Below are positions 16,132-22,485 of a stretch of DNA of 22,485 bases, piece by piece (within the stretch, counting starts at the first letter, position 1; each line of letters opens with the position of its first letter). The position numbers and the translations under genes are program-made. The notes beneath the pieces were generated by a model. The model was not told the DNA's origin, did no database searches, and worked only from the letters and a program-made list of their open reading frames with translations. The stretch lies in assembly GCA_041621405.1 (NCBI GenBank), contig JBFKAV010000041.1, positions 1-22,485 of the forward strand, given 5' to 3'. Source of the DNA: JBFKAV01 sp041621405 (GTDB lineage: Bacteria > Pseudomonadota > Alphaproteobacteria > Rhodobacterales > Rhodobacteraceae).

Positions 16132-17043
16132 ATGCGTGTCGTCTTCATGGGCACCCCCGACTTCGCCGTCCCGGCACTCGAGGCGCTGGTGGCCGCCGGG
16201 CACGAGATCGCCGCCGTCTACTCCCAGCCGCCGCGGCCCGCTGGCAGGGGCCAGAAGGACCGGCCGTCGCCGGTCCAGGCCCGGGCCGAGGCGCTGGGCC
16301 TGCCGGTGCGCACGCCCCGCTCCCTGCGCGACCCCGAGGCCCAGGCCGACTTCGCCGCGCTGAGGCCCGATGCGGCGGTGGTCGTCGCCTACGGCCTGAT
16401 CCTGCCGCAGGCGGTGCTCGATGCACCCGCCAGGGGCTGCCTCAACATCCACGCCTCGCTCCTGCCGCGCTGGCGTGGGGCGGCGCCGATCCACCGCGCG
16501 GTGATGGCGGGCGATGCCGAGACCGGGGTCTCGATCATGCAGATGGAGGCCGGGCTCGACACCGGCCCGGTGCTCCTCCGCGAGGCCACGCCCATCGGCC
16601 CCGAGGATACGACCGGCACGTTGCACGACCGCCTCGCCGAGATCGGCGCGCGCCTCGTCGTCGCGGCGCTGGCGCGGCTCGACAGCCTTGCGTCCGAGCC
16701 GCAGCCGGAGGCGGGCGCCAGCTACGCCGCCAAGATCGACAAGGCCGAGGCCGAGGTCGACTGGGCACGCCCGGCGCCGGAGATCGACCGCCAGATCCGC
16801 GGCCTCTCGCCCTTCCCGGGCGCCTGGACCCTGGTTCGCGGCCAGCGGGTGAAACTCCTTGCCTCCCGCCAAGCCCAGGGGCAGGGTGCCCCCGGAACGG
16901 TTCTCGACGCGGCGCTGACGGTCGCCTGCGGGAGGGGCGCTGTGCGGCTCACGCGGCTTCAGCGCGCCGGGCGCGGGGCGCAGGGTACGGAGGAATTCCT
17001 GCGCGGATTCCCGGTTCAGCCAGGCGAGACGCTGGGGGAGTAG
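16132..17043 (+). CDS. fmt: Methionyl-tRNA formyltransferase
   Basis: Fmt formylates methionyl-tRNA(fMet) with 10-formyl-tetrahydrofolate, an essential step for bacterial translation initiation. The protein is 303 residues, close to the usual 310. The N-terminal formyltransferase domain starts MGTPDFAVPALEAL. The formyl-folate block NIHASLLPRWRGAAPIH holds the catalytic asparagine and histidine, and an aspartate lies in LDTGPVL. The C-terminal OB-like domain starts around residue 205. A GAGAGGGG precedes the start. The partner def gene, commonly just upstream, is absent; the asparaginase gene takes that place. Two small membrane-protein genes follow closely. Confidence 0.95.
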   Translation: MRVVFMGTPDFAVPALEALVAAGHEIAAVYSQPPRPAGRGQKDRPSPVQARAEALGLPVRTPRSLRDPEAQADFAALRPDAAVVVAYGLILPQAVLDAPARGCLNIHASLLPRWRGAAPIHRAVMAGDAETGVSIMQMEAGLDTGPVLLREATPIGPEDTTGTLHDRLAEIGARLVVAALARLDSLASEPQPEAGASYAAKIDKAEAEVDWARPAPEIDRQIRGLSPFPGAWTLVRGQRVKLLASRQAQGQGAPGTVLDAALTVACGRGAVRLTRLQRAGRGAQGTEEFLRGFPVQPGETLGE

Positions 17044-17045
17044 GG

Positions 17046-17294
17046 ATGTTGCATTTCTTTTTCACGCTGATCGGCTCGGCCGTGATCGCCGCGATCGTCG
17101 GCCTTGTCTCCGAGCGGACCGGCTTCACCCGCAACGGCCTGATCCCGTCGATCATCATCTGCATCGGCGGCGCGATGCTGTTCTTCTTCGTCGGCACGAT
17201 GTTCCGGATCGGCTTCGGCAGCCCCGGAATGAACGCCATCGTCGCCTCGATCGGCGCGCTGGTGATTGTGCCGACGCACTACCGCAAGCGATAG
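17046..17294 (+). CDS. Small membrane protein, possibly GlsB/YeaQ-like
   Basis: An 82-residue protein with three hydrophobic stretches, roughly at 5-22, 33-52 and 64-76, and a basic C-terminal HYRKR. The Gly-rich segments (IIICIGGAMLFFFVG) resemble the GlsB/YeaQ/YmgE group, but the match is weaker than in the next gene. It starts 2 bases after the fmt stop, preceded by GGGGGAG, so it is part of the same transcript. No catalytic residues are visible. Confidence 0.7.
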   Translation: MLHFFFTLIGSAVIAAIVGLVSERTGFTRNGLIPSIIICIGGAMLFFFVGTMFRIGFGSPGMNAIVASIGALVIVPTHYRKR

Positions 17295-17310
17295 AAGGGA
17301 CGCGCCCCCC

Positions 17311-17550
17311 GTGACCATTGTCTATCTCATCATCATCGGCGCCGCTGCGGGCTTCATCGCCACAAGGCTGATGAAGGTCGAAACCGGCGTCGCGACCACC
17401 ATCTCCATCGGAATCCTCGGCGCTCTGGTCGGCGGGCTCGTGCTCCGCGCGCTGCTCACCGTCGCCGGCTGGATGTCGGGCTTCGTCGGCGCCGTGCTGG
17501 GTGCGATGCTGCTGATCTGGCTCTGGAGGACCTACGGCCCGCGGCGATAG
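17311..17550 (+). CDS. GlsB/YeaQ/YmgE family small membrane protein
   Basis: A 79-residue membrane protein of the transglycosylase-associated family (PF04226), linked in other bacteria to stress response, without proven enzyme activity. It begins with a hydrophobic helix with GAAAGFIA, then TRLMKVETG, followed by a Gly-rich GILGALVGGLVL helix and a third one ending in the basic YGPRR. GTG at 17311 is chosen; GAAGGGA lies upstream, and extending to 17266 would run into the previous gene. It follows another small membrane protein by 16 bases and converges with the sulfurtransferase gene. Confidence 0.8.
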   Translation: MTIVYLIIIGAAAGFIATRLMKVETGVATTISIGILGALVGGLVLRALLTVAGWMSGFVGAVLGAMLLIWLWRTYGPRR

Positions 17551-17595
17551 CGGGCTGCTGATGAAGGCCGGCTCCGAGCCCAATGCCGTCGCTCA

Positions 17596-18513
17596 TTACG
17601 TCTCGACTGGCATGTTTTCGTCGGCACTCCACTCGGCCCATGACCCGTCATAGAGACGCGATCGCTCGAACCCGGCCGTGCGAAGAGCGAGCAGTCCGCA
17701 CGATGCCGCCAGTCCGCGCCCGCAGTACGCTATGACCTCCTTGTCGGGCGAGACACCCTTGCCAGAATACAGCGCAAGGAGCTCATTTTGGTCGGCCAAC
17801 CGAAACGATCGCCGTTCCGACAGTCTTCTCGCGCGCTCGGCGTATGAGGTCAGTGCAAGTTCCGGATCGATGTTCGAGATTGCCGGAACATTCACGGCGC
17901 CGGGTATGTGGCCCGAACGCCCTCCCCAGAGATGCGTTCCATCTCCTCGAAACAAGTCGTTCGGAAGGCAGTCGACCAGAACGACCCCGGGATCGCCGAG
18001 GGCACCGAGAACGTCAGACTTTCGGGCGATCCACTGTTCGCGGCATTCGGCGCGGAACGTTGCGGCCTCCGGTCGATTGTCGCCCGACTCCAGAGGCCGC
18101 TTCTCAAGTTTCCACTGCTGCAGCCCGCCATCCAGCACCTGCACCCTGTCGTGACCATAATAGGACAGGGCCCACCACAGCCTCGCGGAGGCAAGCGGAA
18201 TGCCGGAATCGTCGTAGACCACCACATGGGAGCTGTTCGAGACACCCAGCCGTCCCATCGTTTTCTCGAAGTCCTCCGGTCCCGCGATCATGTCCGGCAC
18301 GGGGCTGTGAGGATCGCAAAGCTCCGACGCCATTCCGACATGGACCGCGCCTGGGATATGCTCGCGGCGAAAATCTTCCGGGTCGTCGTATGCAATGCCC
18401 CTGCCGTGCTCCTCGCGAAATTTCCATCGAACATCGATGAGGCGCAGGTCCGGATCTTCAAGATGTTCGGCCAGCCATGAGGTGGTCACGAGTGGGCTCA
18501 GATGCGCGGTCAT
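17596..18513 (-). CDS. Tandem-rhodanese sulfurtransferase (SseA/TST type)
   Basis: A 305-residue sulfurtransferase with two rhodanese domains, the inactive one at about 5-140 and the active one at about 155-300. The catalytic cysteine is Cys264 in CGRGLAA, close to the CGSGVTA of mercaptopyruvate and CRKGVTA of thiosulfate sulfurtransferases. The sequence does not settle the donor. Domain-border motifs DVRW, HIPGAVHV and the second GHIPGAVNV are clear. The ATG at 18513 (MTAHLSPLVTT) is chosen because the preceding 19 residues to 18570 are not family-like. Base composition is lower in GC than on either side, as for the next gene upstream. It converges with the fmt transcript and is co-directional with the methyltransferase, 177 bases apart. 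Confidence 0.88.
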   Translation of the reverse strand: MTAHLSPLVTTSWLAEHLEDPDLRLIDVRWKFREEHGRGIAYDDPEDFRREHIPGAVHVGMASELCDPHSPVPDMIAGPEDFEKTMGRLGVSNSSHVVVYDDSGIPLASARLWWALSYYGHDRVQVLDGGLQQWKLEKRPLESGDNRPEAATFRAECREQWIARKSDVLGALGDPGVVLVDCLPNDLFRGDGTHLWGGRSGHIPGAVNVPAISNIDPELALTSYAERARRLSERRSFRLADQNELLALYSGKGVSPDKEVIAYCGRGLAASCGLLALRTAGFERSRLYDGSWAEWSADENMPVET

Positions 18514-18690
18514 AGGCGATCTCACTACCTGTGATATGTCCTCGCCAAACCATAGCGCACCCCAGTACACATGTCCGCTCCGTGCGCACCTCGATCACCC
18601 ATCGGAAGATCCCGGATGTCGGCCCGAAGGCGAAATCAGACGCTCGCAGAAGCGGTTCGGCAACCGGATGCCAATGACCAGTCCCTCAGG

Positions 18691-19515
18691 CTACTGCTTA
18701 GTACGACAGGAAATCTGTTCTCTTAAGAATAGACCGTCCTCGATGGCAGCAAGCTTCGAGATCCAGCGGTCCAGACGTTGCTCGGCCTCATCGGCGCCCA
18801 GAAGGTCGACAAGTTCTGACCAGTGGTCCCTGTCGGCCTGCACCTGGCGGGCGCAACTCTGCCTGTAGTCTTCCGTGAGGTCGGTCCTCTCCACAACCTG
18901 CCAGCCCGTTTGCTCCAAGAGCAAAGCGTAATCGCACTCGACTTCCACGAATTCGGGTGCATTCGAAAGGGCGCGTGCATGCTGATCGCCGTCAAGACCA
19001 GGCCGGATCGAGATTACCGTAAACACCATGCGACCTGAGTGCCGTATGATCCGCCGGCACTCCCGGAGAACCTCGAGCTTCGTTGCAAGGCAGCAAAGCA
19101 AATCGCTGTGACTAATCGCGTCGAAGCACGCGTCCCCGAACGGAAGTTCCGAAGCGTCGGCGATACAGGCCAGAGTACGATCGCCAATACCATCCGATTC
19201 CGCTCTTTTTGCTGCGATTCGGATCCCGACTTCAGGCAGGTCGACAAGCGCAACCGAACACCCGCTTCGCTGCGCAAGATAGAGGCCGGGCCAGCCCGTA
19301 CCGGCTCCAAGATCGATGAGATCGCTGCCAGGCCCCAGCCCCAAGAGCTCAATCAAGCGATTTGCCTGACTCCTCGTTGTCCAGCTGTTGCCGCCATAAT
19401 CGCACCCGCACACCCGTCGTTCGATCCTGCGCATGACCGGCTGTGTTGATCTCGCGTAGGCTAGCTCAAATCGCTTCATCAGGGCCGATTCAGCCTCGGA
19501 AAAACCCACCGTCAC
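18691..19515 (-). CDS. Class I SAM-dependent methyltransferase
   Basis: A 274-residue methyltransferase. Motif I is LIDLGAGTG (about 66-74), followed by an acidic residue at the end of the second strand (ALVDLPE), LPFGDACFDAISHSDLL as the post-II block, and a REC...GRMVFTV strand. This is the UbiE/Methyltransf_11-like arrangement. The N-terminus has a distinctive RRVCGCDYGGNSWTT cysteine-rich segment (36-47), and a long C-terminal helical tail ends in ISCRTKQ. GTG at 19515 is chosen, because AGGAG lies 8 bases before it. Substrate is unknown. The gene has lower GC (57-58% in two hand-counted lines) than the era region (77% in one line). Together with the sulfurtransferase it looks acquired. 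Confidence 0.83.
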   Translation of the reverse strand: MTVGFSEAESALMKRFELAYARSTQPVMRRIERRVCGCDYGGNSWTTRSQANRLIELLGLGPGSDLIDLGAGTGWPGLYLAQRSGCSVALVDLPEVGIRIAAKRAESDGIGDRTLACIADASELPFGDACFDAISHSDLLCCLATKLEVLRECRRIIRHSGRMVFTVISIRPGLDGDQHARALSNAPEFVEVECDYALLLEQTGWQVVERTDLTEDYRQSCARQVQADRDHWSELVDLLGADEAEQRLDRWISKLAAIEDGLFLREQISCRTKQ

Positions 19516-19600
19516 TGTGTTCTCTCCTGGACTGCTGCACCTTACCCCAGGTGGGTCCGAATGTCCCCTTCGCCCGAAATGCCGAGGTCGAGGAACACCC

Positions 19601-19620
19601 GGCCCGGCGGTCGCCGGGCC
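19601..19620. terminator. Perfect hairpin downstream of DUF1491, possible terminator
   Basis: GGCCCGGCG, loop GT, CGCCGGGCC: a perfect 9-bp stem in the 214-base gap between DUF1491 and the methyltransferase, both on the minus strand. It is placed to end the rnc-era-DUF1491 transcript. No T-tract follows, so this is a weak call. Confidence 0.4.
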
Positions 19621-19729
19621 ATGTTCGTGGCCTCGCAAACCGCCTAGGGTGCTCCCACGGCGGCCCCATCGACCCACTCGCGTGCCGCTTTTCGATCATG
19701 CCCCGCCGGACGCGCCCATGTCGGCCTTT

Positions 19730-20062
19730 TCACGCCTCGAAGCCCGGCTCTCCTAGGAGGTGGCGGCCGCGCGGGTCTTCCACCTCGATCACCCAGAGGT
19801 CCGGGTCGAAGCTCCGCTGCTTGCCCAGCGAGGCGTCGACCTCCGCCTCCGGCCCTTCGGCCAGCACCACCCAGGTGCGGTCGCCCGTCATCAGGTCGAA
19901 GCTGCGCTGGAACGCCTGGGCGTGGCCGTCGAGCGTGGCGACCTTCACGATCACCGCCCCCGCCGTCGCGTCGCCCCGCCGCACCACGTGGACCGGGATG
20001 CCCTCGGCCTGAAGCCGCCGGAGATAGGCCGACACCCAGACCCCGGCGGCGAGCCGTGCCAT
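19730..20062 (-). CDS. DUF1491 family protein
   Basis: A 110-residue soluble protein of the DUF1491 family, which is found next to era in many alphaproteobacteria. It shows an N-terminal helix (RLAAGVWVSAYLRRLQ), the segment VVRRGDATAGAVIVKV, a GDRTWVVL strand and the C-terminal FDPDLWVIEVEDPRGRHLL. The whole protein matches the usual length. The function is unknown. The ATG at 20062 lies 4 bases after the era stop, so the gene is co-transcribed and likely translationally coupled. In related genomes recO usually lies nearby; it is not here. Confidence 0.85.
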   Translation of the reverse strand: MARLAAGVWVSAYLRRLQAEGIPVHVVRRGDATAGAVIVKVATLDGHAQAFQRSFDLMTGDRTWVVLAEGPEAEVDASLGKQRSFDPDLWVIEVEDPRGRHLLGEPGFEA

Positions 20063-20066
20063 CGCC

Positions 20067-20972
20067 TCAGGCCCCGTCCTTGAAGTCGAGGCCCATCTCG
20101 GAATACCGCTCGGCCTCCTCGAGCCAGCCGGGCCGCACCTTCACCGTCAGGAAGAGGTGCACCCTGCGTCCGAGGAACTCCTCGAGCTCGGCCCGCGCCG
20201 CCTGGCCGACCTGCTTGATCGTCTCGCCCTTCTTGCCCAGCACGATTCCCTTGTGGCCGTCGCGGGCGACGTAGACGATCTGGTCGATTCGGGCCGAACC
20301 GTCCTGCCGCTCCTCCCAGGCCTCGGTCTCCACCGTCAGCTCGTAGGGCAGCTCCTGGTGCAACCTCAGCGTCAGCTTCTCCCGGGTGATCTCGGCCGCG
20401 ATCATCCGCATCGGCAGGTCGGCGATCTGGTCCTCGGGGTAGAGCCAGGGACCTTTGGGCAGCTCCTCGGCGAGCCACCGGCGCAGGTCCTCCACGCCGT
20501 GGCCCCGCTCGGCCGAGATCATGAAGGTCCGCTCGAAGGGATAGGCGGCGTTGAGCTCGGCCGAAAGCCCGAGCAGCGCCTCGGCCTTCACCCGGTCGAT
20601 CTTGTTGATGGCGAGCGCCACCTTCCGCCCGCCCGCCCTGTTCTTCAGCTCCTCGAGGATCGCCTTGACCCCCTCGGTCAGCCCGCGCTGCGCCTCGATC
20701 AGGAGCACCACCACATCGGCATCCGCCGCGCCGCCCCATGCGGCCGCCACCATCGCCCGGTCGAGTCGGCGGCGCGGGGCGAAGAGGCCGGGCGTGTCGA
20801 CGAAGACGATCTGCGTCGCGCCCTCGATCGCCACGCCGCGGAGTCGTGCACGTGTGGTCTGCACTTTGTGGGTAACGATCGCGACCTTGGCGCCGACCAT
20901 GCGGTTCAGCAGGGTCGACTTGCCGGCGTTGGGCTCTCCGATCAGGGCGACGAATCCGGCGCGGGTGGGCAT
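20067..20972 (-). CDS. era: GTPase Era
   Basis: Era is an essential GTPase that binds the 3' end of 16S rRNA and promotes 30S subunit maturation. It is 301 residues. G1 GEPNAGKST is at 12-20, G2 threonines at 39-40, G3 DTPG at 59-62 and G4 NKID at 123-126. The C-terminal KH domain carries GHKGIVLGKKGETIKQVG at about 235-255. The ATG at 20972 is the only sensible start. It precedes DUF1491 by 4 bases. It is separated from rnc by an SDR gene, whereas rnc and era are normally adjacent. Confidence 0.97.
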   Translation of the reverse strand: MPTRAGFVALIGEPNAGKSTLLNRMVGAKVAIVTHKVQTTRARLRGVAIEGATQIVFVDTPGLFAPRRRLDRAMVAAAWGGAADADVVVLLIEAQRGLTEGVKAILEELKNRAGGRKVALAINKIDRVKAEALLGLSAELNAAYPFERTFMISAERGHGVEDLRRWLAEELPKGPWLYPEDQIADLPMRMIAAEITREKLTLRLHQELPYELTVETEAWEERQDGSARIDQIVYVARDGHKGIVLGKKGETIKQVGQAARAELEEFLGRRVHLFLTVKVRPGWLEEAERYSEMGLDFKDGA

Positions 20973-21047
20973 GGCGGCGATCCAGGGCTCAGGCAGAGTG
21001 CCGCGGACATAGGCGCTTCGGACGGGATTGGCCAGTGCAGAGCTAGC

Positions 21048-21803
21048 TCAGTGGAAGTTGATGCCTGCATCGACCACCACCGCCTGCCCAGTGATCGTCG
21101 CGCTGGCGAGCAGCGCCACGACGTGCCGGGCGACGTCGTCGAGCGCGGTCGTGGTGCCGAGCGCCGACCTGGCGCGCCAGGCTTCGGAGTAGTCGCCACC
21201 GGTGCCGCCCAGGGCGGTGCCTAGCATCAGTCCTGGCGACACGCAGTTCACGGTGACGTCCGGGGCGAGCGACGCCGCGAGAAATCGGGTCAGGGGCACC
21301 ACCGCGCCCTTGCTCGGCGCGAAGGCGCGGTCGTTGTACCACGCTCCGTGGGCCAGCGTGGAGCCGATGTTGACGACCCGGCCCCAGGGCGAGGCGCGAA
21401 GGGCCGGAGCGGCGGCGCGGGTCACCAGGTACGGCCCTCGGACGTTGAGCGCCATCAGCTGGTCCCAGATCTCCGGGGTTAGGGCGGCGAGGTCGCCCGG
21501 CGCGACGTCGTGCCCGGCCATTGCGACGGCGGCGTTGTTCACCAGCAGGTCGAGCCCGCCGAACTCCGCCTCGGCCTGTTTCACCGCCTCGTCCACCGAG
21601 TCCGGCTTTCCGAGATCGATGTGCACCGGCATAGCGCGACGGCCGAGGCCCGCAATCTCGTCGCAGACGGCTACGGCCCGGTCCCGGCCCGACCAGTAAC
21701 CAACGGCGATGTCCGCCCCGGCCGCGGCGAGCGCCCGGCAAATGCTGCGACCGAGGCCACCGCTTCCGCCGGTGACGAATCCGATTGCTTTGGTCAGCGA
21801 CAT
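21048..21803 (-). CDS. SDR lacking the catalytic tyrosine, between rnc and era
   Basis: A 251-residue short-chain dehydrogenase-like protein. The nucleotide motif TGGSGGLG is at 11-18, NNAA at 89-92, and Ser148 in NIGST. The expected YxxxK is read as FAPSK: Phe161 and Lys165, with the codon TTC clear in the sequence. A tyrosine five residues earlier (Tyr156 in GAWYND) might substitute, but the spacing is wrong for the family. So it may be inactive, regulatory, or a divergent enzyme. ATG at 21803 is chosen; a GTG at 21806 would add one residue and lie closer to the GGGGG. It is co-directional with rnc, 78 bases downstream, and with era. Confidence 0.83.
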   Translation of the reverse strand: MSLTKAIGFVTGGSGGLGRSICRALAAAGADIAVGYWSGRDRAVAVCDEIAGLGRRAMPVHIDLGKPDSVDEAVKQAEAEFGGLDLLVNNAAVAMAGHDVAPGDLAALTPEIWDQLMALNVRGPYLVTRAAAPALRASPWGRVVNIGSTLAHGAWYNDRAFAPSKGAVVPLTRFLAASLAPDVTVNCVSPGLMLGTALGGTGGDYSEAWRARSALGTTTALDDVARHVVALLASATITGQAVVVDAGINFH

Positions 21804-21881
21804 CACCTGCCCCCTGGCTGGTTCCGGGGGCAGCCTAGCGTACGGGCACGCCGCCGTCGCCCCCGAGACGCAAGCCGGTGG

Positions 21882-22485
21882 TCAATCCGGGCCGATCTGC
21901 TCGAGCAGCGCCTTTGCCGCCGCCTGCTCGGCCTGCCGCTTGGCGCCGGCCGTGGCCCGCGCCGCTTCGCCGGTGGCGAGCCGCGCCTCGATGGTGAACG
22001 TGGGCGCGTGGTCGGGCCCCTCGCGCCCCACTTCGACGTAGTCCGGCGGCGCCATTCCCTTGGCCTGTGCCCATTCCTGCAGGCTGGTCTTTGGGTCCCG
22101 CGCATCCGCTTCGACCGCCTCGATCCGCTCGCCCCAGAGCCTCAGCACCAGCGCCTTCGCCGCCTCGAAGCCGGCGTCGAGGTAGACCGCCGCGATCACC
22201 GCCTCCATCGCGTCGCCGAGAAGCGCCTCCTTGCGCCGCCCGCCGGTCAGAGTTTCCGACCGGCCGAGCTTCAGCACTTCACCGACGTCCACCTCGCGCG
22301 CCACCTCGGCGCAAATCTCCTTGCGCACCAGCGCGTTGAACCGCGGCGCGAGCTGGCCCTCGGTGGCGGAGCGGTCGGCGGCCAGAAGCGCCTCGGCCAT
22401 CACCAGCCCCAGAACCCGGTCGCCGAGGAATTCGAGCCGCTGGTTGTCGGGCCGCGAGGCGCTGGCGAGCGAGGCATGGGTCAGC
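21882..22485 (-). CDS. rnc: Ribonuclease III, 5' end cut by window
   Basis: RNase III cleaves double-stranded RNA and processes rRNA precursors and some mRNAs. The frame is open to the right edge and gives about 200 residues, so perhaps 25-30 N-terminal residues are missing. The signature RLEFLGDRVLG is present in the catalytic domain, and the second acidic block is ALLGDAMEAVIAAVYLDAGF. The C-terminal dsRNA-binding domain begins DPKTSLQEWAQAKG and ends with the conserved KRQAEQAAAKALL. The canonical ERLEFLGDSVLG has Arg instead of Ser at one position, a tolerated change. The gene would normally be followed directly by era. Confidence 0.93.
   Translation of the reverse strand, partial: LTHASLASASRPDNQRLEFLGDRVLGLVMAEALLAADRSATEGQLAPRFNALVRKEICAEVAREVDVGEVLKLGRSETLTGGRRKEALLGDAMEAVIAAVYLDAGFEAAKALVLRLWGERIEAVEADARDPKTSLQEWAQAKGMAPPDYVEVGREGPDHAPTFTIEARLATGEAARATAGAKRQAEQAAAKALLEQIGPD

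Overview
The window is about 22.5 kb of very GC-rich, densely coded DNA. The gene content points to an alphaproteobacterium, most likely of the Rhodobacteraceae (Rhodobacterales): flbT beside a DUF1217 flagellar protein, an IalB-family exported protein, DUF1491 next to era, and GC-rich REP-like elements between convergent genes. This is a chromosomal segment. I see no rRNA, tRNA, CRISPR, prophage or insertion sequence.

Layout, left to right. (1) 1-1199: the end of a flagellar cluster, flbT (5' end cut by the window) overlapping a DUF1217 gene. (2) 1325-2083: a stand-alone SDR with a TTG start. (3) 2240-4061, minus: dapD and a PLP-dependent threonine/serine dehydratase, divergent from a LOG-family (TIGR00730) gene at 4140-4985 that ends in a hairpin terminator. 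(4) 5019-6116, minus: a MarR regulator and a multi-pass membrane protein, with palindromes at both 5' ends. (5) 6307-8244: a shortened EF-G-like protein whose G domain lacks canonical switch motifs. (6) 8245-8561: a gene-free junction with two inverted REP-like copies. (7) 8562-11803, minus: a zinc-type CDF exporter, rlmN (stop and start overlap) and a nitronate monooxygenase. (8) 12009-14405, plus: a tight three-gene cassette of Gfo/Idh oxidoreductase, CMP-sugar synthetase and SDR, in the same order as ptmF-ptmB-ptmA (legionaminic acid/flagellin glycosylation) of Campylobacter. (9) 14409-14948, minus: an IalB-family exported protein. (10) 15125-17550, plus: a type II (Rhizobium-like) L-asparaginase, fmt and two small membrane proteins. 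(11) 17596-19515, minus: a tandem-rhodanese sulfurtransferase and a SAM methyltransferase, in DNA of visibly lower GC. (12) 19730-22485, minus: rnc (5' end cut), an SDR lacking the catalytic Tyr, era and DUF1491.

Most genes are housekeeping: lysine/peptidoglycan precursor synthesis, RNA processing and ribosome biogenesis, initiator tRNA formylation and rRNA methylation. The accessory content is the ptm-like cassette, the low-GC sulfurtransferase/methyltransferase pair, the SDR lodged between rnc and era, and the MarR/membrane-protein pair. The cassette is the most interesting candidate system. It looks like a nucleotide-activated nonulosonate module that lacks its synthase here, about 11 kb from flagellar genes.
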